Below are positions 1 to 5,697 of a stretch of 20,833 bases of DNA, piece by piece. How positions within the stretch are numbered: position 1 is the first letter of the stretch; each line of letters begins with the position of its first letter. The position numbers and the translations under genes were made by a program. Origin of the DNA: Ardenticatenaceae bacterium (GTDB taxonomy: Bacteria; Chloroflexota; Anaerolineae; Promineifilales; Promineifilaceae); contig JACKBN010000029.1 of the NCBI GenBank assembly GCA_020634565.1, positions 1 through 20,833 on the forward strand. Direction: 5' to 3'. Under the pieces are notes generated by a model. That model saw only the letters and a program-made list of their open reading frames with translations, was not told the DNA's origin and ran no database searches.

Positions 1-141
1 TTCGTGGATGGGGAAGGTGGGTTTTTCTGTGACCGGGGCGGGATGGTGGTGGTGAACTTCATTCACATTGACTTGGGCATTATCGCCAACGGCAATGTTT
101 TTGCTGTCCTTGAAATCTCCGGTTTGGATGGAATCGGTCAT
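1..141 (-). CDS. N-terminal fragment of an unidentified protein (runs off left edge)
   Basis: Reverse-strand reading from an ATG at 141 stays open to the window edge (47 codons). An AGGAAA Shine-Dalgarno-like sequence lies about 10 bases upstream of the ATG. The visible protein starts MTDSIQTGDFKDSKN, continues IAVGDNAQVNVNEV, then HHHH and a proline-rich segment (PAPVTEKPTFPIHE). Short GDxxxxxxIAVGDNAQVNV-type openings are common at the N-termini of large bacterial STAND/NACHT or NB-ARC-type NTPases and other modular signalling proteins; that is recalled family knowledge, and no catalytic domain is visible here. Function is therefore not assigned. The gene is divergent from the VKOR gene at 367, with a 225-bp spacer in which I see no convincing element. 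Confidence 0.65.
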   Translation of the reverse strand, partial: MTDSIQTGDFKDSKNIAVGDNAQVNVNEVHHHHPAPVTEKPTFPIHE

Positions 142-366
142 CGGTCAATGTTTCCTGGCAGGTTGGTGGTTGGTGTGGTTTATGGGCGAGGCAGATGGAG
201 GGGGTGTTGGGTTGTTATTCGGGGGATCGTGGCCATCTGCCTTGCCCCTACCGCACGTGTGACGAGGGTATTGTAATGGGTTTGGGGGGAAATTGGAAAT
301 GGTTAATGGTTGCTCAAAAAGATGGGCTTTGTAAGATTGCCTGCGCCTGAGTTGGGCTAAAATGGG

Positions 367-1056
367 ATGATGATTGATTTTTGGAAACGTAAACCGCTGG
401 TTTGGGCCCTTGGGGGCATGGGGCTGCTGCTGTTGGCGCTGTTGGGCTGGGAGTGGGTACAGTTTGAAGCGGCCGTGTGGCAGGCTGACGTAGGCGGCGT
501 GCCCATTGTCGAGCGGCTGACGCTGGACCCGGTGGGCAACACGCTGGCGATTGTGGCTCTGGTGAGCATGGTGTGCGTGGTGCTGCTGACGGTGTATCGG
601 CTCAACAAAGAAGTGACGATCCCAGTTTCTGGCTGGTGGATGATTCCTTTGTTGGCGTTGCTGGGCTTGGTCATCATGCTTTATCTCTCTTCTATTCCCG
701 AGACGACGATTTGTTACCCTAGCGGGGCTTGCCAGGTGATCCAGCAAAGTGAGTATGGTGAGATTTTGAACGTGCCGGTGGGCATTTGGGGGGCGTTGGG
801 CTATTTTGCCATTTTGGTGACCTGGAGCGCCAGCCTGATTGGCTCGTCCCGGCTGCTGCAAATTGTGCCCTGGGCGCTGCTGGCGCTGACGCTGCTGGGG
901 GTGCTGTTTTCGCTCTACTTTACCTTTTTGGAGCCGTTTGTGATTGGGGCGACCTGCCCCTGGTGCCTGACCTCGGCCATTTTGATGACGATTTTGTTTT
1001 GGCTGAGTGCGGAGACGGTGCAGAGTTTGCGGCTGGAGAACGCGATTTATGGGTAG
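367..1056 (+). CDS. Vitamin K epoxide reductase (VKOR) family membrane protein
   Basis: An integral membrane thiol oxidoreductase that reoxidises periplasmic DsbA/thioredoxin-like partners and passes the electrons to quinone. The 229-residue protein has about five or six hydrophobic segments (roughly 11-30, 58-78, 90-108, 139-158, 165-188, 197-215). It carries both VKOR cysteine pairs: the loop pair Cys116-x5-Cys122 followed by a Ser at 128 and the G-x-P-V-G-x-W-G stretch near 135-142, and the active-site CPWC at Cys197/Cys200 in the last helices. The x5 spacing of the first pair matches bacterial VKOR rather than DsbB. No thioredoxin domain is fused, so the partner must be encoded elsewhere. 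Start is ATG 367 or the adjacent ATG 370; no strong ribosome binding site is visible. The gene converges on the OsmC gene, with a perfect inverted repeat between them. Confidence 0.88.
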   Translation: MMIDFWKRKPLVWALGGMGLLLLALLGWEWVQFEAAVWQADVGGVPIVERLTLDPVGNTLAIVALVSMVCVVLLTVYRLNKEVTIPVSGWWMIPLLALLGLVIMLYLSSIPETTICYPSGACQVIQQSEYGEILNVPVGIWGALGYFAILVTWSASLIGSSRLLQIVPWALLALTLLGVLFSLYFTFLEPFVIGATCPWCLTSAILMTILFWLSAETVQSLRLENAIYG

Positions 1057-1064
1057 TGGTTGTT

Positions 1065-1127
1065 AGATTGGACCAATTTTTGCGGGCTTCAAACCGTAAA
1101 TGAACGCAGTTGAAATTGGTCCAATCT
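1065..1127. terminator. Perfect 15-bp inverted repeat between convergent genes
   Basis: The left arm AGATTGGACCAATTT (1065-1079) and right arm AAATTGGTCCAATCT (1113-1127) are exact reverse complements separated by 33 bases. The loop adds a weaker tgcg/cgca pairing. It sits in the 84-bp gap between the stop of the VKOR gene and the stop of the OsmC gene. On the plus strand the right arm ends in TTTT, so it may be a bidirectional terminator. The long loop and low GC of the arms also allow a dispersed palindromic repeat or a protein-binding site. Confidence 0.5.
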
Positions 1128-1140
1128 TTTGGCGCGTTGG

Positions 1141-1560
1141 TTAAACAACCGTTGTGCGTATTTTTGTCTCGCTGGTGAGGGTGCGGTGCACCGGGCAGCG
1201 GTCGGCAATTTCGGCCAGGCGGGCAATTTGGTCTTCGTCTAACTCCCCTTCAAAGCTAATTTCGCAATCAATGATATCTACTTTGGCTTTGCCCTGGGTT
1301 TCGCAATCTTCGCATTCATCGGCGGCGACTTTGCGGTGGTTGAGGGTGATGGCGACGGTTTCGACGGGCCACTGCTTGCGGCGGGCGTAGAGGTGGACGG
1401 TCATGACTTTGCAGGCGGCGAGGGCGCTGAGCAGCAGGTCGTAGGGGCTGGGGCCGGTGTCTTCGCCGCCGTCGTGGAGGGGTTCATCGGCATGGAGGGC
1501 GTGGTTGCTGGCCTGGATTTCAACTTGCAGGTTTTTGAGGCTGCGGGCGGTTACGGTCAT
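1141..1560 (-). CDS. OsmC/YhfA-family peroxiredoxin-like protein
   Basis: A small cytosolic OsmC-superfamily protein (139 aa); family members reduce organic hydroperoxides or act in thiol chemistry. Both conserved cysteines are present: Cys50 in the helix motif ALAACKVMTVHLYARRK and Cys122 in DRCPVHRTL. The DTGPSPYDLLLSALAAC segment is diagnostic for the family. An additional CEDC pair (about Cys83/Cys86) is not part of the classical active site and could bind metal or form a second disulfide. The start at 1560 is chosen because AAGGAAAC lies about 8 bases upstream; an in-frame ATG at 1617 would place its extra 19 residues inside a repeat and is unlikely. It is downstream of pgl on the same strand but separated from it by a repeat, so co-transcription is uncertain. 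Confidence 0.88.
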   Translation of the reverse strand: MTVTARSLKNLQVEIQASNHALHADEPLHDGGEDTGPSPYDLLLSALAACKVMTVHLYARRKQWPVETVAITLNHRKVAADECEDCETQGKAKVDIIDCEISFEGELDEDQIARLAEIADRCPVHRTLTSETKIRTTVV

Positions 1561-1578
1561 GGTTGTTTCCTTATTAGA

Positions 1579-1670
1579 ATGGGACACGGATTTTTGTAAT
1601 GGGACACTGATTTGCACGGATTTTCACTGATTTTTTTATCCGTGTACATCAGTGTTTATCTGTGTCCGTT
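1579..1670. repeat. 10-nt-period intergenic repeat arranged as an imperfect inverted pair
   Basis: The segment consists of CACnGATnnn-like units. The left half (1602-1631) and the reverse complement of the right half (1638-1667) agree at about 22 of 30 positions, and the invariant bases fall every 10 nt. A further unit (GGGACACGGATTTTT) precedes it at 1581. The right end overlaps the last codons of pgl, supplying the TDTDKH tail, which suggests insertion or expansion at the gene's 3' end. Confidence 0.65.
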
Positions 1671-2401
1671 AAATTTTGGGCAACGGCCGTATCCAATAGC
1701 CAGGTGAGCGTGCCGTGCGTGGGCTGGATGCGCTGGGCTGGCAGCTGGTCTGGTTGGTGGGGGCCGTAGAGCACGTTTTGCAAGGTGGCGGCTTTGTTGC
1801 TGCCGGTGACTAAAAAGATAATGTGCCGCGCCTGGTTGATGACGGTGGGCGTGAGCGTGATGCGCTGGGCGGGACGGCCGTCGTACTCCGCCGTGACGCC
1901 AACCACCCAAGCGGACTGCTGCACGGGTGAGCCGGGGAAGAGGGAGGCGGTGTGGCCGTCGCTGCCCATCCCCAGTAAGATGACGTCCAAAATGGGCGGC
2001 TGGTTGGCGGCGGCAAACGGTTGGAGCTGGTGGATGTAGTCGGCAACGGCCGTTTCGCTATCCAATTCCCCCTTGGCCCGATGCACATTTTCTGGCGGGA
2101 TGGGCACGTGGGGCAGGAGCAGGTCCGCGATTTGTTTGTAATTGCTGCCGGAATCATCGGGGGGCACCAGCCGCTCATCGCCCCAAAAGAGGTGGGTTTG
2201 CTGCCAGGGCATTTGGTCGCGATACGGCCGTTCGCCCCACAGTTGGTAAATGCCTGCGGGTGTGCCGCCGCCGGAGAGGGCGATGGTGAAACGGCCGTGG
2301 GCCGCCACCGCTTTTTGCGCCAGGTCAATGAGCAGCTCAACGCCAAACTGATTGACCTGCTCCGGCGTGGGCAAAATATGCAGGGAGAACCGCTCAGGCA
2401 T
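1649..2401 (-). CDS. pgl: 6-phosphogluconolactonase
   Basis: Hydrolyses 6-phosphogluconolactone to 6-phosphogluconate, step two of the oxidative pentose phosphate pathway, in the cytosol. The 250-residue length is normal for the DevB/Pgl type. Motifs read in order: FTIALSGGGTPAGIY (38-52), HLFWGDERLVPPDDSGSNY (70-88), and DVILLGMGSDGHTASLFPG (139-157) with the catalytic His150. The ATG overlaps the 3' end of the glucokinase gene by 8 bases, so the two are translationally coupled. The last residues (TDTDKH) are encoded by the adjacent intergenic repeat. Four exact ACGGCCGT octamers lie clearly inside the gene, with a fifth near its 3' end. Confidence 0.95.
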   Translation of the reverse strand: MPERFSLHILPTPEQVNQFGVELLIDLAQKAVAAHGRFTIALSGGGTPAGIYQLWGERPYRDQMPWQQTHLFWGDERLVPPDDSGSNYKQIADLLLPHVPIPPENVHRAKGELDSETAVADYIHQLQPFAAANQPPILDVILLGMGSDGHTASLFPGSPVQQSAWVVGVTAEYDGRPAQRITLTPTVINQARHIIFLVTGSNKAATLQNVLYGPHQPDQLPAQRIQPTHGTLTWLLDTAVAQNLTDTDKH

Positions 2402-3386
2402 TGAGTAAATCCATTCCGCCCCAGGCGGCCCCCAATAGGGCGGTTTGGGGATTGCAAATCACCTGTAGCGGCATGCCGCGCAGCAGGTTGGTAAAGCGTC
2501 CCTTGTCGCTAAATCCAGAAATGAAGCGCTCGGTTTGCAGCAGGTTGAGCAGGCGGGGCGGAATGCCGCCGCCCAGGAATACGCCGCCGGTGGACAACAC
2601 TTTCAGGGCCATGTTGCTGGCTTCTCCAGCCAAAATATCCACAAACATTTCTACGGTGGCGGTGCAGATGTCGGCGGTTTTGGCCAGCCCGGCTTCCACG
2701 ATGATGGGCGTGGGGTCGTCGGCCTGATCGATTTGTTCGCGCAGCCAGTCTGGTTCGGGGAAACGGCCGTCGTGCCGCCAAAAGGCGTACAGGTTGGGAA
2801 TGCCGCTGCCGGAACAAACGCGCTCGAAGCTGATGTGTTCAAATTTTTTGCCCAGAAACGATTGCAATGCGCACTGGTCTGGATTGGTGGGGGCAAAGGA
2901 GGCGTGACCGCCTTCGGAGGGGTGGGCCTGGTAGCGCTGGCCGTTCCAGATGAGGAACGCTTCACCCAGGCCGGTGCCCGGCGCGATGACGGCAATGGCG
3001 CCGCCGGGCTCTGCCTTGCCTTCGTTGATGATGGCCAGATCGTTGGCTTGCAGGTGCGGTACGGCCGTGGCAATGGATTCCAGGTCGTTGAGCAGGGTCA
3101 CTTTGTCGATGTGGAATATTTTGCCGATGACGGCGGCGTCGATCACCCAGGGGAGGTTGGTGATTTGGGAACGGCCGTTGACCACTGGCCCGGCTACACC
3201 AAAGGCGGCTGCTTCAATCTCAACGTCTTTGTTTTGTAAAAATTGGGCAATGATGGCTTCCAGGGAACTAAACTGGCCGCTGGGGTAAGTTTGCAGATGG
3301 AGCGGATGCAGGGTGTCTGTGGATTCGGTGGTGGAAAAGAGGGCCAAGACGGTTTTGGTGCCACCAATATCGCCAGCTAATAACAT
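2394..3386 (-). CDS. glk: Glucokinase (Glk family)
   Basis: Phosphorylates glucose to glucose 6-phosphate with ATP. The 330-residue protein fits the Glk (PF02685) family rather than the shorter ROK kinases, and the ROK zinc motif is absent. Visible motifs: phosphate-binding LLAGDIGGTKT (2-12), NLPW (77-80), catalytic LLNDLES (Asp101), VIAPGTGLGEAFL (133-145), SEGGHASFAP (157-166) and the C-terminal GGVFLGGGIPPRLL. An AGAGGTG ribosome binding site precedes the ATG. The start lies 9 bp after the stop of the DUF427 gene, and the 3' end overlaps pgl by 8 bp, giving the operon DUF427-glk-pgl, which commits glucose to the pentose phosphate route and so to NADPH supply. Confidence 0.95.
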   Translation of the reverse strand: MLLAGDIGGTKTVLALFSTTESTDTLHPLHLQTYPSGQFSSLEAIIAQFLQNKDVEIEAAAFGVAGPVVNGRSQITNLPWVIDAAVIGKIFHIDKVTLLNDLESIATAVPHLQANDLAIINEGKAEPGGAIAVIAPGTGLGEAFLIWNGQRYQAHPSEGGHASFAPTNPDQCALQSFLGKKFEHISFERVCSGSGIPNLYAFWRHDGRFPEPDWLREQIDQADDPTPIIVEAGLAKTADICTATVEMFVDILAGEASNMALKVLSTGGVFLGGGIPPRLLNLLQTERFISGFSDKGRFTNLLRGMPLQVICNPQTALLGAAWGGMDLLNA

Positions 3387-3395
3387 GATGCACCT

Positions 3396-3680
3396 CTAGG
3401 ATTGTACCTGGACGCCGCGCCAAAAGGCGACGTAGTTTTTAATATTGTTGGCGGCTGCCTTGGGGGAAGGGTAATACCAGGCGGCGTTTTCGTTTTTCTG
3501 CCCATCAACCTCGATGGTGTAGTAGCTGGCCGCGCCTTTCCAGGGGCAGGTGGTATGATGATTGCTTTCCTTGAAATATTCACGCTGAATGGTGTTGGGG
3601 GGGAAATAATGATTGCCTTCAACTATGATGGTGTCATTGCTTTCAGCTAATACAACACCATTCCAGATCGCTTTTGCCAT
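3396..3680 (-). CDS. DUF427 domain protein
   Basis: A 94-residue cytosolic protein of the DUF427 (PF04248) family. The sequence contains the family hallmarks: AxWNGxVLAES near the N-terminus, TTCPWKGAASYY (43-54), WYYPSPK (68-74) and a C-terminal VAFWRGVQV. Biochemical function is not established for the family, so none is given. AAGGAG lies about 9 bases upstream of the ATG. It is the first gene of a tight cluster with glk and pgl (9-bp gap to glk), which may mean a link to sugar metabolism but could be chance. Confidence 0.88.
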   Translation of the reverse strand: MAKAIWNGVVLAESNDTIIVEGNHYFPPNTIQREYFKESNHHTTCPWKGAASYYTIEVDGQKNENAAWYYPSPKAAANNIKNYVAFWRGVQVQS

Positions 3681-3745
3681 CTTGTGGTCTCCTTAGATTA
3701 AATTGGTAACCGGGGCGAAAATTTTGTGTGGTGGGGTGCCACAGG

Positions 3746-3780
3746 AAAAACGGCCGTCTTGATTAAGAATCGGCCGTTTT
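3746..3780 (-). terminator. Intrinsic terminator of the anti-sigma gene, built from the ACGGCCGT palindrome
   Basis: Read on the minus strand, AAAACGGCCG (3780-3771) pairs perfectly with CGGCCGTTTT (3756-3747), with a 14-base loop that contains the TAA stop of the anti-sigma gene, and the stem ends in a T run. The 3' arm contains the exact octamer ACGGCCGT (3750-3757); the 5' arm carries the CGGCCG core. The stem overlaps the last codons of the gene. Confidence 0.65.
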
Positions 3781-4092
3781 GAGGACATGCAGCAAGATTT
3801 CGTATTCATCGCGGCAGTCCGGACACATGTCGAGGTGATTCTGAACCAAAGGCATCAGCTTTTTCGCTTCTTCATCATCAGCAACTAGCTCTACGTACTC
3901 GTCTAGCAAGGCATATACCTCTTCGCAGGAATAGGCATTTTCTATGGTTCTTTCCAGCCGATGCAGCAAGTCCACCAGCTGCTCCTGGTTCAAACTTGCG
4001 TCAGTTGACTGGTCTGCGGCGGGTTCTCTTGCTTCGGTCATAGTCTGCTTTGGTTTACTAAATAAATTTTTGAGCTTTTTCCAAATAGTCAT
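3763..4092 (-). CDS. Soluble zinc-binding anti-sigma factor (ZAS type)
   Basis: A 109-residue protein with no membrane helix. The C-terminal half holds a ZAS signature: Cys56, then His86-x3-Cys90-x2-Cys93 (HLDMCPDC), with helical acidic sequence between. In the RsrA/ChrR class such a zinc site holds the sigma factor and releases it on oxidation or metal loss; that role is inferred from the family. The gene follows the ECF sigma gene on the same strand after 98 bp, the normal sigma/anti-sigma order. The N-terminal 35 residues (KKLKNLFSKPKQ, then Q/S/D-rich) look disordered. The lack of a membrane helix points to a cytosolic signal, and the divergent CPDC redoxin gene suggests that signal is thiol redox state. 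Confidence 0.8.
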   Translation of the reverse strand: MTIWKKLKNLFSKPKQTMTEAREPAADQSTDASLNQEQLVDLLHRLERTIENAYSCEEVYALLDEYVELVADDEEAKKLMPLVQNHLDMCPDCRDEYEILLHVLKTADS

Positions 4093-4190
4093 ACTTGCTC
4101 TGTTTATCGACGTCGTCTACGTGTTTGCTGTATTTGATGGTTCGATGGGCGTGCTTCTTACTTTGGCGCTCCTTTTGAATGGGTGAAGGC

Positions 4191-4829
4191 TCAATCAAAT
4201 GCCTGCAAAATATCACCTGGCGTATAGCCATCCTGAGCCAAACGATTTTTTAACTTCATGCGCGCATCGTGCAGCAGCTTGTACACTGCATTGGGTTTCA
4301 TTTCCAACTTACGGGCAATCTGGTCGGTGGTTTTCCCTTGAATCACAGAATCCACCAGGGCGGTGCGCTGGCGGTCGGTGAGATCGTGTTCGATGAGGCC
4401 TTGCACATAGGTGAGCAGTTCTGCCTGGGCGGTGCGGTGCTCGGGCGTGGGCGCCTCATCGGCGACAAAGCTGGGTGTGTAAGCGCCGCCGCCGTCGGAC
4501 TCGGTGAGGCCATCGAGCGAACTGTCCTGCCATCGCTTGCGGCGCAGCTCTGTCAGGGCCACCGAGATGGCGATTTTGTGGGCCCAGGTGGTAAATTGGC
4601 TTCGCCCGGCGAAGCTGTCTATCTTTTCTAAAATCTTCAAGACTGCTTCTTGGGCAAAATCTTCTGCCTGGGTGTCAAATTCAGGGGCGGCGGTTTTAAC
4701 CCTGGCCAGCAGGCCCCGTTTGAGGCCTTTGGTTAGCAAGACGTTGAGGTCAGAAACGGCCGTTTCGTAATTTGGATTCTCTGGCTGTAGCTCAGCCAGC
4801 CACTGTTCGTTCGTTCGTTTGGTAGTCAC
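4191..4829 (-). CDS. ECF-type RNA polymerase sigma factor
   Basis: About 212 residues from a GTG start. The region 2 helices lie at about 50-100 (EDFAQEAVLKILEKIDSF, then SQFTTWAHKIAISVALTELRRKRW), followed by a variable Gly/Thr/Pro linker. Region 4 is at about 148-200 (LTDRQRTALVDSVIQGKTTDQIARKLEMKPNAVYKLLHDARMKLK) with the helix-turn-helix of -35 recognition. Longer in-frame starts extend across the promoter and the divergent redoxin gene, so GTG 4829 (VTTKRTNEQW) is preferred. A TATAAT lies only 7 bases upstream of that GTG, which suggests a leaderless or near-leaderless mRNA. It is paired with the ZAS anti-sigma gene downstream; autoregulation is likely but unproven. Confidence 0.85.
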   Translation of the reverse strand: MTTKRTNEQWLAELQPENPNYETAVSDLNVLLTKGLKRGLLARVKTAAPEFDTQAEDFAQEAVLKILEKIDSFAGRSQFTTWAHKIAISVALTELRRKRWQDSSLDGLTESDGGGAYTPSFVADEAPTPEHRTAQAELLTYVQGLIEHDLTDRQRTALVDSVIQGKTTDQIARKLEMKPNAVYKLLHDARMKLKNRLAQDGYTPGDILQAFD

Positions 4830-4836
4830 GTGGCAT

Positions 4837-4842
4837 ATTATA
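4837..4842 (-). promoter_or_regulatory. Candidate -10 box (TATAAT) of the ECF sigma gene
   Basis: On the minus strand TATAAT is followed by ATGCCAC and then the GTG start codon. Transcription initiating 6-8 bases after the box would begin at or next to the start codon. No convincing -35 hexamer is seen. In the divergent spacer a 10-bp palindrome CCAAATTTGG (4875-4884) lies between the two genes and could be an operator. Confidence 0.4.
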
Positions 4843-4922
4843 GCCAAAACTTTTGCTTGTGGCTGGTAGGACGACCAAATTTGGATATGATTGTGCGGCA
4901 AATCTGCATTGGAGAGAAGAAG

Positions 4923-5195
4923 ATGAACGATACAAACAACGAGCAAAAACAGATAGTCATGTACACAACCAGCTGGTGCCCCGATTGCCATCGGGCTAAA
5001 TATTTGCTGGATGAATATGGAATTTCGTATATCAACATTGATGTTGAGGCTGACGCTGCGGGTTTAGCCTTTGTGCAGCAGGTCAATAATGGCAAACGCG
5101 TGGTGCCAACCATCGTATTTCCAGACAATAGTATTTTGGTGGAACCAACCAATCAACAGCTTGCGGAAAAGGTTGGTTTGGAGCTTGAACGGTAA
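4923..5195 (+). CDS. Glutaredoxin/mycoredoxin-like protein (CPDC)
   Basis: A 90-residue thioredoxin-fold protein. The first strand IVMYTTSWC leads into the active site Cys19-Pro-Asp-Cys22, and the cis-proline motif RVVPTIVF is at 59-66, as in mycoredoxin and NrdH-like glutaredoxins. The start is set at ATG 4923 because GGAGAG lies just upstream; an upstream in-frame ATG at 4830 would overlap the sigma promoter. It likely reduces mixed disulfides or serves as a thiol carrier. The divergent placement against an ECF sigma/ZAS anti-sigma pair recalls the SigR-RsrA-thioredoxin logic of actinobacteria (inference). Confidence 0.88.
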   Translation: MNDTNNEQKQIVMYTTSWCPDCHRAKYLLDEYGISYINIDVEADAAGLAFVQQVNNGKRVVPTIVFPDNSILVEPTNQQLAEKVGLELER

Positions 5196-5418
5196 TTTGC
5201 CTGCAAACTAACTACAAAGTAGCTGTTATTTAGCCAGAAAAAGCCAATTTGCTCATATTCTTACAATGCAAAAGAGGGCATTTTCCTTTATAATGGCCGT
5301 ACTTACATTCAGGCTTTTACTGTCACGTGCCGAAAAAGTTGTGTAGAGAGGCACCTGGAGTTTCCGACCGACTTACAGAAGACGGTATAGCTCAGTAGTT
5401 CGCAGGAGTATGTCCGCT
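5196..5418 (+). promoter_or_regulatory. Leader region of the small peptide gene with candidate -10 box and hairpin
   Basis: A TATAAT at 5289-5294 is a good -10 match, but no clear -35 is seen at 16-18 bp. Transcription from it would give a leader of about 115 nt. The leader contains a GTGCC...GGCAC stem (about 5327-5354) and ends with AGGAG at 5404-5408. I do not recognise a known riboswitch. Confidence 0.35.
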
Positions 5419-5583
5419 ATGAAAGAGTCAATGTCGATCCAAAAGTTCCACGAGTTGTTAAAAGCTGGAAAGTCTGAAGATTCCTTGCTCACCACTTTAC
5501 GCCAGCTGACCAAAGTTGCTGATCACAAAGATCTGTCTGCTTTGCGTACGCAGGATGTTTGGGGTTGGTACTGGGATTGGTAA
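5419..5583 (+). CDS. Small Trp-rich peptide precursor, ComX-like candidate
   Basis: An unannotated 54-codon gene; an alternative in-frame ATG at 5410 would give 57 codons. ATG 5419 is preferred because AGGAG (5404-5408) is 10 bases upstream, whereas it is only 1 base from ATG 5410. The product begins MKESMSIQKFHELLKAGK, has a helical charged middle (leader-like: LLTTLRQLTKVADHKDLSAL) and ends QDVWGWYWDW at the TAA. Four tryptophans and one tyrosine in the last seven residues after a Trp-free leader is the layout of a ribosomally made, modified peptide. ComX pheromones of Bacillus are 50-60-residue precursors whose C-terminal part carries a tryptophan prenylated by ComQ. The next gene here is a ComQ-like isoprenyl synthase, which is the main argument. 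Alternatives: a cyclophane-type RiPP (W-x-W repeats) or an unrelated small protein. Confidence 0.65.
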   Translation: MKESMSIQKFHELLKAGKSEDSLLTTLRQLTKVADHKDLSALRTQDVWGWYWDW

Positions 5584-5650
5584 GGTGAATCTAGGGTGGG
5601 GGGACGGTTACGGCCGTTACGCCACCAAACCTTCTTCTTCTCTTCCTGAT

Positions 5651-5675
5651 TGTGTGCAGGGGTCGGCTGCACACA
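5651..5675 (+). terminator. 9-bp intercistronic hairpin between peptide gene and synthase gene
   Basis: TGTGTGCAG (5651-5659) and CTGCACACA (5667-5675) are perfect reverse complements with a 7-base GC-rich loop. No T run follows, so this is more probably a partial attenuator or an RNA-stabilising or processing structure than a full terminator. It would favour peptide mRNA over enzyme mRNA, a usual arrangement for precursor/modifier pairs. Confidence 0.5.
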
Positions 5676-5697
5676 GTCTCCCACATGATTTATTCGC

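Noticed and set aside
145..861. Long minus-strand ORF opposite the VKOR gene
   Set aside because: Low-complexity Gln/His/Arg/Pro translation with no recognisable motif; it is the antisense shadow of the VKOR gene, which has both diagnostic cysteine pairs.
4830..4991. Upstream extension of the sigma factor ORF (MAIGAPAGCV...)
   Set aside because: It crosses the divergent promoter region and overlaps the redoxin gene in antisense; the extension is hydrophobic and unlike a sigma factor N-terminus.
5267..5347. 26-codon ORF (MQKRAFSFIM...) in the leader of the peptide gene
   Set aside because: No ribosome binding site, it overlaps the candidate -10 box, and it is short enough to arise by chance.
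5382..5425. tRNA-like string GGTATAGCTCAGTAGTTCG before the peptide gene
   Set aside because: Resembles a D-arm, but no matching anticodon arm, T-arm or acceptor stem follows, and the region overlaps the peptide gene's ribosome binding site.
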